From Prevotella sp. (GTDB lineage: Bacteria; Bacteroidota; Bacteroidia; Bacteroidales; Bacteroidaceae), in assembly GCA_017395215.1 (NCBI GenBank), contig JAFPVW010000087.1:1-64000 (forward strand): a DNA stretch of 64,000 nucleotides, written 5' to 3'. This document shows positions 1 to 10,023 of this stretch, one piece after another. A model generated the notes under the pieces. It was given only the letters and a program-made list of their open reading frames with translations, was not told the DNA's origin and did not search any database. Each line of letters begins with the position of its first letter. Position 1 is the first letter of the stretch. The translations under genes and the position numbers were made by a program.

Positions 1-24
1 CCCGTTTTTGAGCGAAAGCGGATG

Positions 25-56
25 CAAAGGTACGGCTTTTTCAGATACCATCCAAA
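25..56 (-). promoter_or_regulatory. Bacteroidota-type promoter firing leftward out of the window
   Basis: On the minus strand TACCTTTG (plus-strand CAAAGGTA, 25-32) matches the Bacteroidota -7 element, and TTTG (plus-strand CAAA, 53-56) lies 20 bp upstream. Transcription would leave the window to the left, so the gene it serves is not visible. tatC ends at 104 and is transcribed toward this site. Confidence 0.5.
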
Positions 57-103
57 TTTTTCGGCAATTATTTTCCAAAAATAACGAAAGTTTTCGGGAT
101 TGT

Positions 104-856
104 TTACAAATTGGAGGCTTTTACAACAAGAATACTCAATTCATAGAGCATCCAGATAGGCAAAGCGACCACAAAAAGCGTGAAAACATCTGTCGTTGGA
201 GTAACGATAGCGGCCAAGACAAGGATGGCCACTATAGCATGCCGTCGATAAGAGCTCATCAAGTGGGCATTGATAATTCCCATACGTCCCATCAGCCAGC
301 AAACAACAGGCAATTCAAACAAGACACCCATCATAAAACTCATGCCAATAAGAGTATCGATGTACGACTGTAAGGTCAGCATATTCATCACATCGGTACT
401 CACCTGGTAAGTTCCAAGGAAGCGGACGGTCAAAGGAAATATCAGGAAATAATTCAGCAGCAGCCCAATGACAAACATTACATAAGCAGAGCCAACAAGC
501 TGGAATGCATATCGACGCTCATTGTCGTACAATCCCGGAGAGACAAATCTGAACAGCTCATATATAATATAAGGTGAAGTCACAAGTAAGCCGGTGAACA
601 TAGCCGTCCGCATGTGAACCATAAACTGTTCGGTCAGGCCAGTATTGATCAGTTGAATGGAAAAAGCGGAAACTCCCATCAGCTGATAAGTCACGAAGTC
701 GCTACTGCGTGGCGCCAATACTATATTAAACAACTGCTCTTTCAGCAAGAAAGCGATAACAGTAACCAATGCAAGCAAAATCAGCATCCTAATAAGCCGT
801 GACCGCAGCTCATCAAGATGCTCCCAGAAAGAAGCATACTCCGAGGACTTACTCAT
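104..856 (-). CDS. tatC: Sec-independent protein translocase TatC
   Basis: Inner-membrane core of the twin-arginine translocase, which binds signal peptides of folded substrates and recruits TatA. At 250 residues it has the usual family length. A cytoplasmic N-terminus ([13 protein letters not shown]) leads into several hydrophobic spans, including one ending [15 protein letters not shown], a typical TatC loop region. The start codon overlaps the tatA stop by four bases (853-856), which suggests translational coupling. No tatB is present, as expected in Bacteroidota, where TatA alone serves. Transcription probably comes from the promoter upstream of the penicillin-binding protein gene. Confidence 0.95.
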   Translation of the reverse strand: MSKSSEYASFWEHLDELRSRLIRMLILLALVTVIAFLLKEQLFNIVLAPRSSDFVTYQLMGVSAFSIQLINTGLTEQFMVHMRTAMFTGLLVTSPYIIYELFRFVSPGLYDNERRYAFQLVGSAYVMFVIGLLLNYFLIFPLTVRFLGTYQVSTDVMNMLTLQSYIDTLIGMSFMMGVLFELPVVCWLMGRMGIINAHLMSSYRRHAIVAILVLAAIVTPTTDVFTLFVVALPIWMLYELSILVVKASNL

Positions 857-1038
857 GAGTTTTTGGCTGTCGTACTATCATCGTCAATTTCCTTCATGCC
901 TTCCTTGAAGCTCTTTACCCCCTTGCCGAGTCCCTTCATCAACTCAGGAATTTTAGCTCCTCCAAAGAGCAGAAGGATGATAAGTGCAATGATAAGCACT
1001 TCCTGCATACCTAATCCAAACATAAGAATATTATTCAT
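853..1038 (-). CDS. tatA: Sec-independent protein translocase TatA
   Basis: Small pore-forming Tat subunit of 61 residues. It has one N-terminal membrane helix ([13 protein letters not shown]), the [15 protein letters not shown] hinge and amphipathic helix, and a short acidic tail, all typical of TatA/E. The annotated ATG overlaps the end of the upstream penicillin-binding protein gene by eight bases; an internal ATG at 1023 is the alternative start. It lies between the PBP gene and tatC with overlaps on both sides, so the three genes are most simply one operon. Confidence 0.93.
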   Translation of the reverse strand: MNNILMFGLGMQEVLIIALIILLLFGGAKIPELMKGLGKGVKSFKEGMKEIDDDSTTAKNS

Positions 1039-3346
1039 AAACCTCTTCTATATCGTTAAATTCGTCCACATCGTCATTATATGAACATGGGTTGTAGCCC
1101 TCATCGAAATCGAAGGGCTCGTTTTCGTCATAACCAAGCTGCTTGTCGGCATATACCTTTTTCATATAATATGCAAAGATAGGCAAAGCCATAGCGGCAC
1201 CTTGGCCATATTTCATCGTATCGAAGTGGATATCGCGATCGTCACCACCTACCCAACAGCCCGACACGAGCGACGGGGTGATTCCCATAAACCAGGCATC
1301 GCTGTTGTTATTGGTCGTCCCCGTCTTGCCTGCCATTTCGCCCATCAGGTTGTACCTATTGCGCAGTCTACTGGCAGTACCTCCGTCAACAACCGCCTTC
1401 AGCATATACAGCATTTTGTATGCTGATTCCTCGCTGATGACCTCATTCATTCTGGGTTGGAACTGAGCCACAAGATTACCCTCGTTGTCCTCGATCTTGG
1501 TGACGAACATCTGAGCGGCGCGGATGCCGTGATTAACAAAAGCGGTATAGGCACTTACCATCTCGCCCACCGTAATTTCACATGGTCCGAGACACAGTGC
1601 CATCGAAGCGTGAATCTCTGGATTGTTGATTCCATACTCATTAAGCAACTGCACGAAGGCAGCGGGATTGAGTTTACTCATTAAGTAGGCCGAAATCCAG
1701 TTGTTCGACTGCTGGAGTCCCCACTTGAGCGTCACCATTTGACCATAGCGCGAATAGCTTCCGTTACGCGGTGTCCAAGCCTTGCCTCCCACCATATAGG
1801 TCTGCTGGACGTTGGGGGCAACGTCGCAGGGCGAGAAACCATTCTCCATAGCGAGTGAATAGAGAAACGGTTTGATGGTAGAGCCCACCTGCCGACGTCC
1901 ATCCATCACCATATCGTAAGCGAAATGAGTAAAGTCGAGTCCGCCAACATAAGCCTTCACATGTCCGTTATGCGGATCCATACTAACGAAGCCCGTTCTC
2001 AGGAAAGACTTCAAGTAGCGTATAGAGTCAAGTGGCGTCATCACGGTATCCACCTCTCCATGATAGGTAAAGATGGACATCGGCGTCTTGGTTCTGAACG
2101 ACTTATCGATTTCAGTATCTGAGGCTCCACCGGCCTTGAGCACACGATAGCGGTCGCTCTGCCTTACCGAACGCATCAGGATTTTATTCACATCCGAGGA
2201 CGACAGTTTGTTGGAGAATGGTGCCGAGGGCTTCCGTTTGTTTTCGCTGTTAAAGGCAGGCTGCAGGAACTTCACAACATGTTCATAGCAGGCCTGCTCA
2301 GCATATTCCTGCATACGTGTGTCTATCGTCGTGTATATTTTCAGACCATCTGTATAGACATTGTAATAGGTCCCATCCTTTTTCTTGTTCTTATGGCACC
2401 ATCCGAACAGTGGGTCATTTATCCAGTTTAGACTGTCGATGTGGAATTTCACACCTGACCACGAAGGATAGTCAGACCTGACGGGTTTCTTCGCCATCAT
2501 ATAGCGGCGGAGGAAATCACGGAAATACACGGCGGGGCCGTCCTTATGGTCGGTTACGTGGAAGTTCAGCTTCAGCGGTTCAGCCTGATACTTGCTTAAC
2601 TGCTCCTGAGTGATGAAGCCTGCTTTCTTCATTTGTTCCAGCACCACATTACGGCGGTCACGGCTCCTGTCAGGGAACCTCACCGGATTGAAATAAGAAG
2701 GATTCTTGCAAAGGCCCACCAATGTTGCAGCTTCGACAGTTGTCAGGTCAATAGGCTCTTTGCTGAAATAAGTGTTCGAAGCCACCTTGATGCCTACTGC
2801 ATTATGGAGGAAGTCAAACTTATTGAGATACAACGTCAGGATTTCGTTCTTTGTATAGTTCCTTTCGAGTTTCACCGCTATCACCCACTCTATCGGCTTC
2901 TGTAGCACGCGCTCTAAAGTGGTGTGAGCGGGCTTCTCGGTAAAGAGCAACTTGGCCAGCTGCTGGGTAATGGTAGAGCCACCGCCAGCCGACTTCTGTC
3001 CCATCAGTCCACGTTTCACGATGGCTCGTCCCAAAGCATAGAAGTCGATTCCCGAGTGTTCATAGAAACGCACATCTTCAGTAGCCACCAAAGCCTGAAC
3101 CAGCGAAGGCGAAATCTTCGTATAGTCAACCATCACGCGGTTCTCCTTGTTGTAGTTCCAGGTTCCCATAATCTTCCCGTCAGAAGAATACACCTGGGTT
3201 GCATAGCGGCTTATGGGGTTCTGGAGGTCTTCAATCGGGGGCATATATCCGAGCCAACCTTCGCTAATGGCAAAGAATGCAAGCACCGTTGACAGCACGC
3301 CAACGATGAGCATTGTCCACAAGAAACGAACGAAAAACTTTCTCAT
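1031..3346 (-). CDS. Class A penicillin-binding protein (PBP1A-like)
   Basis: Bifunctional peptidoglycan glycosyltransferase/transpeptidase of 771 residues, anchored by one N-terminal membrane helix. The glycosyltransferase (GT51) domain shows the catalytic [12 protein letters not shown] motif and [11 protein letters not shown]. The transpeptidase domain shows all three active-site boxes: STIK (Ser nucleophile), SNN and KTGT. A C-terminal acidic tail follows the fold. It polymerises lipid II and cross-links glycan strands in the periplasm. The start lies about 20 bp downstream of a Bacteroidota -7 element. It is divergent from pyrB and overlaps tatA. The sequence does not settle the exact PBP1A/1C paralogue, so no symbol is given. 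Confidence 0.93.
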   Translation of the reverse strand: MRKFFVRFLWTMLIVGVLSTVLAFFAISEGWLGYMPPIEDLQNPISRYATQVYSSDGKIMGTWNYNKENRVMVDYTKISPSLVQALVATEDVRFYEHSGIDFYALGRAIVKRGLMGQKSAGGGSTITQQLAKLLFTEKPAHTTLERVLQKPIEWVIAVKLERNYTKNEILTLYLNKFDFLHNAVGIKVASNTYFSKEPIDLTTVEAATLVGLCKNPSYFNPVRFPDRSRDRRNVVLEQMKKAGFITQEQLSKYQAEPLKLNFHVTDHKDGPAVYFRDFLRRYMMAKKPVRSDYPSWSGVKFHIDSLNWINDPLFGWCHKNKKKDGTYYNVYTDGLKIYTTIDTRMQEYAEQACYEHVVKFLQPAFNSENKRKPSAPFSNKLSSSDVNKILMRSVRQSDRYRVLKAGGASDTEIDKSFRTKTPMSIFTYHGEVDTVMTPLDSIRYLKSFLRTGFVSMDPHNGHVKAYVGGLDFTHFAYDMVMDGRRQVGSTIKPFLYSLAMENGFSPCDVAPNVQQTYMVGGKAWTPRNGSYSRYGQMVTLKWGLQQSNNWISAYLMSKLNPAAFVQLLNEYGINNPEIHASMALCLGPCEITVGEMVSAYTAFVNHGIRAAQMFVTKIEDNEGNLVAQFQPRMNEVISEESAYKMLYMLKAVVDGGTASRLRNRYNLMGEMAGKTGTTNNNSDAWFMGITPSLVSGCWVGGDDRDIHFDTMKYGQGAAMALPIFAYYMKKVYADKQLGYDENEPFDFDEGYNPCSYNDDVDEFNDIEEVYE

Positions 3347-3364
3347 ATTTCCTTATTTTGCCTG

Positions 3365-3372
3365 CAAAAATA
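3365..3372 (-). promoter_or_regulatory. -7 element for PBP-tatA-tatC operon
   Basis: The minus strand reads TATTTTTG here, matching TAnnTTTG, about 20 bp before the PBP start codon. The expected TTTG about 20 bp further upstream is weak. Confidence 0.5.
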
Positions 3373-3415
3373 CAAAATAATCTGAAATAATCGCACGAAA
3401 TCGGGAAATAATATG

Positions 3416-3423
3416 TAATTTTG
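3416..3423 (+). promoter_or_regulatory. -7 element for pyrBI
   Basis: TAATTTTG on the plus strand, 25 bp before the chosen pyrB ATG at 3448. A TTG that opens the same frame at 3421 lies inside this element and so cannot be the translation start. Confidence 0.6.
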
Positions 3424-3447
3424 CCCCATCAAATACTAAAATCAACG

Positions 3448-4392
3448 ATGGAAAAGCATAATTTCGTAACAATTGCCAACCTTACAAGGGAAAAAATACT
3501 CTATATGATAGAGCTGGCCCAGGAGTTCGAGAAGCACCCCAACCGCGAGCTGCTGAAGGGCAAAGTAGTCGCCACACTCTTCTTTGAGCCCTCCACGCGC
3601 ACCCGACTCTCGTTCGAAACCGCCGCCAACCGCCTCGGAGCGCGCGTCATCGGCTTTGCCGACCCGAAGATAACCAGCGGAACGAAGGGTGAGACGCTGA
3701 AGGATACCATTCTGATGGTCTCGAACTATGCCGACGTCATAGTTATGCGCCACTACATTGAGGGTGCCGCTCAGTACGCTTCCGAAGTGGCCCCCATCCC
3801 CATCGTCAATGCCGGCGACGGAGCCCACCAGCATCCCTCGCAATGTATGCTCGACCTATACTCCATCTACAAGACACAGGGTACGCTCGACAACCTGAAT
3901 ATCTATATGGTTGGCGATCTGAAGTATGGTCGCACCGTCCACTCGCTGTTGATGGCCATGCGCCACTTTAATCCCACGTTCCACTTTGTTGCCCCCAAGG
4001 AGCTTTCAATGCCGAAGGAGTACAAGATTTACTGCGACGAGCACGGCATCAGGTACCAGGAACACACGGCCTTCAACGAAAAGATTATTCAAGATGCCGA
4101 CATTCTCTATATGACGCGCGTCCAGAAGGAGCGCTTCTCCGACCTGATGGAATATGAGCGGGTGAAGAACGTCTACGTGCTCAACAACGAACTGCTACGG
4201 CTGGCTAAGCCAAACATGAAGATACTTCACCCCCTACCCCGCGTCAACGAGATAGCCTACGAGGTAGACGACAACCCCCACGCCTACTACATCCAGCAGG
4301 CCGGCAACGGACTCTTTGCCCGCGAGGCCATCTTCTGCGATGTGCTTGGCATATCATTAGACGAAGTAAGAAACGACAAAACCATTATTTGA
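3448..4392 (+). CDS. pyrB: Aspartate carbamoyltransferase catalytic subunit
   Basis: Catalyses carbamoyl phosphate + L-aspartate to N-carbamoyl-L-aspartate, the committed step of pyrimidine synthesis, in the cytoplasm. Diagnostic motifs are the carbamoyl-phosphate loop [18 protein letters not shown], and HPLPRVNEI near the C-terminus. From the ATG at 3448 it is 314 residues, close to the family norm. The ATG is preferred over the upstream in-frame TTG because the promoter -7 element covers that TTG. pyrI follows after a 40-bp spacer made of a short AT-rich repeat, so this should be a PyrB/PyrI holoenzyme of the enteric type. Confidence 0.96.
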   Translation: MEKHNFVTIANLTREKILYMIELAQEFEKHPNRELLKGKVVATLFFEPSTRTRLSFETAANRLGARVIGFADPKITSGTKGETLKDTILMVSNYADVIVMRHYIEGAAQYASEVAPIPIVNAGDGAHQHPSQCMLDLYSIYKTQGTLDNLNIYMVGDLKYGRTVHSLLMAMRHFNPTFHFVAPKELSMPKEYKIYCDEHGIRYQEHTAFNEKIIQDADILYMTRVQKERFSDLMEYERVKNVYVLNNELLRLAKPNMKILHPLPRVNEIAYEVDDNPHAYYIQQAGNGLFAREAIFCDVLGISLDEVRNDKTII

Positions 4393-4432
4393 TTTTCGAT
4401 TTACAGATTTTCGATTTACGATTGAAAAGATT
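4393..4432. repeat. Short AT-rich tandem repeat spacer between pyrB and pyrI
   Basis: The unit GATTTTCGATTTAC recurs imperfectly about 2.5 times and fills almost the whole pyrB-pyrI spacer. A near-identical block sits between eda and kdgK (9985-10021). This is one of two repeat families that occupy gene junctions in the window. Confidence 0.6.
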
Positions 4433-4879
4433 ATGAATAAGAAAGAACGATTAGTAGCCGCCATCGAGCACGGCACCGTTGTCGACCACATACCCGCCGC
4501 AAAAACCTACCAGGTAGCCAGTCTCTTAGGACTCTTCGACCTTACCACCCCTGTCACCATCGGTATCAATTACCCCTCGCAGAAAGTAGGCAATAAGGGC
4601 ATTATCAAGGTGAGCGACAAGTTCTTCACCGACGACGAGATTTCGCGTCTCTCCGTCGTTGCACCCAAAGTCATTCTTAACATCATCCGCGACTACGAGG
4701 TGGTGGAGAAGAAAACCGTTGAGACGCCTGCCGAGATACACGGTATCGTGAAGTGCAACAACCCTAAGTGTATCACCAACAACGAGCCGATGGATACTCA
4801 TTTCCACGTTGCCAACGGCATTCTGACTTGTCACTATTGTGAGAAGGAGCAGGACATCAGCAAGGTGGAACTCGTCTGA
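4433..4879 (+). CDS. pyrI: Aspartate carbamoyltransferase regulatory subunit
   Basis: Allosteric partner of PyrB that binds CTP/ATP and inserts a zinc-binding domain at the catalytic-regulatory interface. It has 148 residues. The N-terminal nucleotide-binding part ([15 protein letters not shown]) is typical. The C-terminal zinc site is visible as four cysteines in CNNPKC and CHYC. It lies immediately downstream of pyrB in the same orientation. It converges on the membrane protein gene at 4886 with only six bases between the stops, and no terminator hairpin was seen there. Confidence 0.95.
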   Translation: MNKKERLVAAIEHGTVVDHIPAAKTYQVASLLGLFDLTTPVTIGINYPSQKVGNKGIIKVSDKFFTDDEISRLSVVAPKVILNIIRDYEVVEKKTVETPAEIHGIVKCNNPKCITNNEPMDTHFHVANGILTCHYCEKEQDISKVELV

Positions 4880-4885
4880 AAACTT

Positions 4886-5482
4886 TCAAAAGAACACAAA
4901 GCGCAGCGACTCGTAGAACTGCACAAATACAACGTAGAGAATGAATAGCGGTGCGGCAGCAGCAATGCCTGTCGACATTGCCGAGATGATGCTGGCAATC
5001 GAGCGGAAACTGCCCGATGCCCAGCCATAGGCTACCGACACCAGCAGCACCCCAAACGAGACGATGGAGACGAAGGCCCGGCTGAAAGGCGACGGGAACA
5101 GCCGCCCCGTAGCCGACAGCAGTACGGCATGGGGCACCAGTGTCAGGGCCAATATGGCTGCTACGTAGATGAGCATCAGGATGAGCGCCGTTCGTAGTGC
5201 CACTCGCTGCCGGTAATGCAGCGACGACAGCGGCAGCCGTATTGACACGATGCCGCTTTGCCACAGACAGCCGCCAGCCATAGCCAACAGTACGAGCCAC
5301 ACCAGCCAAGGCGAGGCCAGCATCGTGGTAAAGCCGCCAAAGAACCAGCGAACGCCCTCAGAGCTGAGCAGCGAACGCACGTTGCCCGCCATTGTAGCCG
5401 ACAAAAGCCACGATGCCAGCACCAGAACCACTTCGGCCAAAGCAAGTGCCAAGACAAGATATGCCAATAACCGCTTCATCAA
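4886..5482 (-). CDS. Predicted integral membrane protein (possibly AbgT-like)
   Basis: The 198-residue protein has about five hydrophobic spans and short polar loops: an N-terminal span, one near WLVWLVLLAMAGG, and later spans near LILMLIYVAAILALTLV, SFGVLLVSVAYGW and LFILYVVFVQF. No catalytic motif is evident. The segment EGVRWFFGGFTTMLASPWLVW recalls short Bacteroidota proteins assigned to the AbgT transporter family, but I hold this only tentatively. It starts one base after the stop of the upstream response regulator gene, so it is probably cotranscribed. Its function is otherwise unknown. Confidence 0.7.
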   Translation of the reverse strand: MMKRLLAYLVLALALAEVVLVLASWLLSATMAGNVRSLLSSEGVRWFFGGFTTMLASPWLVWLVLLAMAGGCLWQSGIVSIRLPLSSLHYRQRVALRTALILMLIYVAAILALTLVPHAVLLSATGRLFPSPFSRAFVSIVSFGVLLVSVAYGWASGSFRSIASIISAMSTGIAAAAPLFILYVVFVQFYESLRFVFF

Positions 5483-6208
5483 TCAAGCTTCGTCAGGCTC
5501 CAGGTTATCGATGTCGAGAATCTGCAGTTCCAGTGCACGGACGACAAGGCGCGTGGCATTGATGCCCATGCCGCCGTTGCCGTCGGGGAAGAGCTTCTTC
5601 ATCAGCTCAGCCTGGCGCTTCTCCAGACTCTTTACGCCAAAGGGCATACCGCGCAAGCCCGTTATCTGCTCCTTGGTGTAGCCGAGGGCGAGGTGGCGAA
5701 GGAACCGTTCGTCGTACTCGTCGACCTCGTAGTTGATAAGTGCCTCCTGCTTGGCCAACTGAGCTCCAACTGCCCGCTTGAAGCGCTCGACAATCCGCTT
5801 CAGAATAGGCTCGTTGAACACCAGCTGCTTTCCGTCCATCACGCTCTGTACATCGTGGCGCGTCAGCAGTTCACCCGTCTTCAGGATGATGCCGTCGGCT
5901 CCGGCATCGAGCACGTCAACCCAAAGCTTTTCGTTCAGGATTTCGCCGGTGAAGATGAGCACCTTCACGCCGGGGTGCATCTCCTTGGTCGAGCGGCAGA
6001 TCTCGACGCCGATGGTTGTCGAGCCTCCCAGCCCCAGGTCGAGCAGCAGCAGGTCGGGCAGTCCCTGCTTCAGCACTTTCCAATACTCAGCCTCGTTGGT
6101 GGCCGTACCTATCACTTCAGCTTCGGGTATGTCGTTACGGATAATACCCAGCGTGCCCTTCAATTCCAAGGGAACGTCTTCAACTATGATTACTTTGAAC
6201 TTTTCCAT
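5483..6208 (-). CDS. Two-component response regulator
   Basis: 241 residues. The N-terminal receiver domain (about 1-125) has the acidic pocket (VEDV), the phospho-acceptor Asp in LLLLDLGLGG, Thr in FTGE and Lys in ILKTGE. The C-terminal part (about 160-225) contains a predicted helix-turn-helix resembling the LuxR/GerE type (FLRHLALGYTKEQI), more diverged than usual. Its start lies 29 bases inside the end of the upstream sensor gene, so the two form a coupled pair and the sensor is the likely phosphodonor. Target genes are not apparent from the sequence. Confidence 0.85.
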   Translation of the reverse strand: MEKFKVIIVEDVPLELKGTLGIIRNDIPEAEVIGTATNEAEYWKVLKQGLPDLLLLDLGLGGSTTIGVEICRSTKEMHPGVKVLIFTGEILNEKLWVDVLDAGADGIILKTGELLTRHDVQSVMDGKQLVFNEPILKRIVERFKRAVGAQLAKQEALINYEVDEYDERFLRHLALGYTKEQITGLRGMPFGVKSLEKRQAELMKKLFPDGNGGMGINATRLVVRALELQILDIDNLEPDEA

Positions 6209-9200
6209 ATGCAGGAAGTATTATGATGATCAATGTTTCGTTGTCTTGTATCTCAGTCCTGATGCTGCAGGCGCGGCGGTTAGTAGCCTCACCGTGGTCA
6301 CGCACAATCTGCCGGCAGAGCAGATAGGGAATGTTTTCTATAGATGGCGTAAAGAGGTCGGTGGCTGTAGGCTCACGGTGCGTCCTGACGGTTATCTCGA
6401 CATACTTGTCGTCAAGATGACGGCTGGTAAGGTCGAGTTGCTTCTGCCCCAGTTCCTTTTTCAGAATCTCGAAGAGATAGCCCGTGAGCGTCGGGTCGCC
6501 AAGAATGCCGTTGTCGAGCGGCTTGAGGTTCAGCTTCACGCGCTCCACCTGCGACATGGCCTGCTGGCTGAGCAGGTTGTAGAGCTCGCGGTAATAGCTC
6601 ACCACCTCGCCTACCGACTCGACGTCGTTCTGGTCTATCAGCTGGCGAATGCGCGAAGGGTAGTACATCGTCTCGTGCTTGAGTGCCGACAGGCAGTTGT
6701 CGAGCACGGAGTTCGACACATGCAGGTTGGCCAGCTCCAGTTCTGCCCTCCGCAGTTCGCCGTCGAGAATTTCCAGTTCGTCGCGCCGTTTGCGCTCGGC
6801 GTTGAACCGTGCGTTCAGGCGTGGGCGCAGGTAGTAGAAGTAGTAGATAGGCAGAATGGCCAGCAGGGCCAGCAGCAGCAGCACGACCGCAATCGTTCTG
6901 TTGTTCTTCGTCTGCTGCATGGCACGGCAGTAGTCGGCCAGCGTGTTATCGGCCGACAGTTCCTTGAACAGCAGCGTGTAGATGCGGTTGTTGTAGCTAT
7001 ACAGCTGCCATTGGTGCAGGGCCAATGCGGCTACGGCACTCTCGTTGCGGATGTCGAGTATGAGGTTGTAGTTCGTCTTGATGGAGTCGTGCAGCCATTG
7101 CACCTCGGGCGGTGTCAGCGACATATCGCCCTCATGCAGCATGAAGACACTGTCGCTGGGGTGCTGACTCTGATAGTGCCGGTTCAGGTAGTACATACAC
7201 GAGTCGGCGAACAACAGCGTCCGCTCGTATGTGCCGTTGATGTTCGAGAAGTAGGCCGAGTCGGCATAGACAGCAGCCTGAGCCAGCGGTGCGTCCGTAT
7301 TCGTGGCAGCGTTGGCGCCCGTCATCCCCATCAGCATGAGGAGCCCCAGCACCTTACCCTTGGGCAGACGGAAGAAGAAGCGGCTTCCCCTACCCTGCTC
7401 GCTCTCAGCCTGCAAGGTGCAGACGCTGAAGAGCTGGCTCATCTTCCGATACTTCTCGATGATGCCCTTGCAGTTGAGCAGTCCGAAGCCGTGGGTAGTC
7501 AGCTGGTGGTCGAAGACGTGAGCCAGCTGCTCGCCGTCCATACCGATGCCCGTGTCGGTTACTGACACCTCCACGTAGTTTGGCGCCTCGTCGGCACTGA
7601 TGGTCACGCTACCCTCGTTGGTAAATTTTCGTGCATTGTCGGCCAGCGTGTTCAGCATGAAGAGCGTCAGTATGCGGTCGGCTTTCACGACGGCCTCCGT
7701 AGGCTGCACGTCAAGGGCGATGCCCTTCATCTGGAAGCTCTTGCGGCTGCGTGCGAGAATGTCGAACAGCGGCTGCAGCGGGAAGCTCTCGATATGCAGA
7801 TCGAGTTGTCCTTTGTGCAGCTGAATCCAATGCGTTAGCACCTCGTTGTCGCTGTTTATCTGGTCGATGAGTTCACAGACGTACTCTTTGTCGCCCTGCC
7901 TGTTGACGGTATAGACCATGCGGTCGATGAGGGGCAGCAGACTGTTGACGAGCGAAATCTTGGCCCGCTGCTGCAGGTGGCGCCGCTCGCCCTCCTCGAG
8001 GTGCAGTCGGCTGACGTTCAGCTGTTCGCGGCGCTCCTCAATCTGCTCGTCGAGGGGGCTGTCGGTCTTCTGGCGGCGGTTCAGCCGGCGGAAGAGCCAC
8101 AACAGGAAGAGCAGCAGGACGATGGCCACGACGACGGCAAAGAGAATCCAGTTGAGCTGGCGGACCACGCGGTCGAGCTGTTCGGCACGCGCCTCAAGCT
8201 GGCGGTCTTGTCGGGTCTGCTCCTGCAGGTCGAGGTAGCGGTTGCGGTTGTAGTCGCTGGCAACCTTGTCGTCGATGGCGGCATAGGCCACGCTGAGCTG
8301 CTCGCGGATGCTGGCCACGAGGTCGGGTGCCTGCAGGATGGTTGAGTCAGCGAGTGCCAGCTCCAGATTCTCAAGCGCCTTGCCGTAGTCGCCAAACGCG
8401 CGGTGACAGGAGGCCAGTGTTCGGTAGGCACCGGCAATCTGATAGATGTCGCCAAAGTCCTGGAACATGAGCAGCGACTCCTCAGCCAGCCATACTGCCA
8501 GCTGGTCGGCAGGCAGGTCGTTGGGGTTGACGAGCGCCAGCCCCGGCTCGTCGGTCTGGTCGGCGGGCGCCGATATCAGGTGCTCGGCAATGGCCTCCAG
8601 CGCGTTGGCCGTAAAGTAAGGATAGCCCTCGCGCTGGGCTATCTGGAAGCAGCGCAGCAGGTAGTCAATCTCCTGGCTGTAGATGTCGGCATCGGTACCC
8701 TCGGTCAGTATACCGCCCGCACCGATGTTGTAAAGGTAGTTCAGGAACTGCGTCGTGTCCTGTTTCAACTCGTCGGCATTCAGTCCCGCCAGCGCGTCGA
8801 TCGACTGCTGTTCGAGACCCATATAATAATAATAGGTGGAGTTGACAATGGCGAACTCCGTCTCGGCGTAGAGCAGCCTCAGCCGCTGGCGCTCAGTCAG
8901 CAGGTGTCGCTCTTCGTCGATGCGCTCCATGCTGATGCTGGCCTGCTCGCGGTAGTCGTAGAACTCCTTGTTGCGCGACCGGCGCTGGCACAGGCGCATC
9001 TGCTGCACGTAGCTCACGAGCAGTTCCAGCTGGTTGTCTGTAATCTTGGGAATGGCGTCGAGCATCTGCTGCGCCCCGTCGTAGTCCATGTGGACGATGC
9101 TGACGAAGGCCTTGTTGTTCAGCGCCTCGGCCCGTCCGTCGTTGTAGCCGCAACTGTCGGCTATGCGCTCGGCTATGGCCGCAAAGTGGGCTGTAGAGTC

Positions 9201-9326
9201 GGTCGAGCGGTAGTGATAGGCATACGAAAGAGAATTCAGCTTGTCCACCGTCTGCCTATCCGACGATGAACAAGCTGTAAGTATAATAGCGGTTATCAGC
9301 AGCCTAAGCCCTCGCCTTAGCCACAT
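6180..9326 (-). CDS. TPR lipoprotein-type histidine kinase-like sensor, two-module protein (DUF5112/DUF5113-like)
   Basis: 1048 residues. A lipoprotein-like signal (LTACSSSD) is followed by a periplasmic helical TPR-like region (to about 390), a membrane span (about 392-412), a coiled coil, and a GHKL ATPase with an N-box ([11 protein letters not shown]), DTGIGM and a G-box ([10 protein letters not shown]). At about residue 655 a second signal-like hydrophobic segment ([15 protein letters not shown]) begins another periplasmic stretch, a third span (about 812-833), a coiled coil and a C-terminal domain. No canonical phospho-acceptor H-box is obvious. The layout resembles Bacteroidota sensors with DUF5112 and DUF5113 domains. 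The start overlaps the end of eda by 23 bases, and the response regulator gene overlaps its 3' end. Confidence 0.8.
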   Translation of the reverse strand: MWLRRGLRLLITAIILTACSSSDRQTVDKLNSLSYAYHYRSTDSTAHFAAIAERIADSCGYNDGRAEALNNKAFVSIVHMDYDGAQQMLDAIPKITDNQLELLVSYVQQMRLCQRRSRNKEFYDYREQASISMERIDEERHLLTERQRLRLLYAETEFAIVNSTYYYYMGLEQQSIDALAGLNADELKQDTTQFLNYLYNIGAGGILTEGTDADIYSQEIDYLLRCFQIAQREGYPYFTANALEAIAEHLISAPADQTDEPGLALVNPNDLPADQLAVWLAEESLLMFQDFGDIYQIAGAYRTLASCHRAFGDYGKALENLELALADSTILQAPDLVASIREQLSVAYAAIDDKVASDYNRNRYLDLQEQTRQDRQLEARAEQLDRVVRQLNWILFAVVVAIVLLLFLLWLFRRLNRRQKTDSPLDEQIEERREQLNVSRLHLEEGERRHLQQRAKISLVNSLLPLIDRMVYTVNRQGDKEYVCELIDQINSDNEVLTHWIQLHKGQLDLHIESFPLQPLFDILARSRKSFQMKGIALDVQPTEAVVKADRILTLFMLNTLADNARKFTNEGSVTISADEAPNYVEVSVTDTGIGMDGEQLAHVFDHQLTTHGFGLLNCKGIIEKYRKMSQLFSVCTLQAESEQGRGSRFFFRLPKGKVLGLLMLMGMTGANAATNTDAPLAQAAVYADSAYFSNINGTYERTLLFADSCMYYLNRHYQSQHPSDSVFMLHEGDMSLTPPEVQWLHDSIKTNYNLILDIRNESAVAALALHQWQLYSYNNRIYTLLFKELSADNTLADYCRAMQQTKNNRTIAVVLLLLALLAILPIYYFYYLRPRLNARFNAERKRRDELEILDGELRRAELELANLHVSNSVLDNCLSALKHETMYYPSRIRQLIDQNDVESVGEVVSYYRELYNLLSQQAMSQVERVKLNLKPLDNGILGDPTLTGYLFEILKKELGQKQLDLTSRHLDDKYVEITVRTHREPTATDLFTPSIENIPYLLCRQIVRDHGEATNRRACSIRTEIQDNETLIIIILPAYGKVQSNHS

Positions 9327-9972
9327 AACCGAGTGCCTCCTTGCACTTGTCGGTCACGTACTGCCAGTCGCCGGCCTTCACCTTGTCGCCGGGGAAGAGC
9401 TTCGAGCCCATGCCCACGCAGAACACACCGGCCTTGAACCACTTCGTCAAGTTCTCCTCGTCGGGCGACACGCCGCCAGTGACCATAATCTTCGACCAGG
9501 GCATCGGGGCCTTCAGGCCCTTCACCATGTTGGGGCCTACGACGTCGCCGGGGAACACCTTTGTCAGGTCGCAGCCCAGCTCCTGGGCCTTGCCAATCTC
9601 AGAGACCGTCATGCAGCCCGGGCAGTAAGGCACCAGGCGGCGGTTGCACACCGGGGCGATGTCGGGATTGAACAGCGGGCCCACCACGAAGCAGGCACCC
9701 AGCTGCAGGTACATGGCTGCCGTCGGGGCATCGACCACCGAGCCAATGCCGAGGGCCAGTTCAGGACACTCCTTGTCGGCCCACTTCACCAGCTCGCCGA
9801 ACACCTCCTGTGCGAAGTCGCCGCGGTTGGTAAACTCAAACGCACGAACACCGCCCTCATAGCAGGCTTTCACCACGTTCTTACACGTCTCAAGGTCTTT
9901 GTTGTAGAACACGGGAACCATACCCGTGTCGCCGATTTTCTTCAGTACGGCTATCTTGTCAAACTTTGCCAC
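9304..9972 (-). CDS. eda: 2-keto-3-deoxy-6-phosphogluconate (KDPG) aldolase
   Basis: Splits KDPG into pyruvate and glyceraldehyde 3-phosphate, the last step of glucuronate/galacturonate and Entner-Doudoroff breakdown. 222 residues forming a TIM barrel. The Schiff-base Lys is seen in TKVFPG, the general-base Glu in RAFEFTNRG, and phosphate-binding glycines in [11 protein letters not shown] and [10 protein letters not shown]. It lies downstream of KDG kinase in the same direction, separated by an AT-rich repeat spacer. The next gene, encoding a sensor, overlaps its stop, so the sensor may be cotranscribed with this catabolic pair. Confidence 0.94.
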   Translation of the reverse strand: MAKFDKIAVLKKIGDTGMVPVFYNKDLETCKNVVKACYEGGVRAFEFTNRGDFAQEVFGELVKWADKECPELALGIGSVVDAPTAAMYLQLGACFVVGPLFNPDIAPVCNRRLVPYCPGCMTVSEIGKAQELGCDLTKVFPGDVVGPNMVKGLKAPMPWSKIMVTGGVSPDEENLTKWFKAGVFCVGMGSKLFPGDKVKAGDWQYVTDKCKEALGYVAKARA

Positions 9973-9984
9973 CTTATTATTATT

Positions 9985-10021
9985 TACGATTTACGGATTT
10001 TCGATTTACGATTTGCGGATT
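9985..10021. repeat. Short AT-rich tandem repeat spacer between kdgK and eda
   Basis: Repeated ATTTACGATTT / GATTTTCGATTTACG units, the same family as the pyrB-pyrI spacer, fill the gap between two cotranscribed genes. Confidence 0.55.
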
Positions 10022-10023
10022 CA

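Noticed and set aside
5778..7565. A 595-codon plus-strand frame opposite the response regulator and sensor
   Set aside because: Antisense shadow. It crosses the overlap of two real genes and lacks any recognisable domain or promoter.
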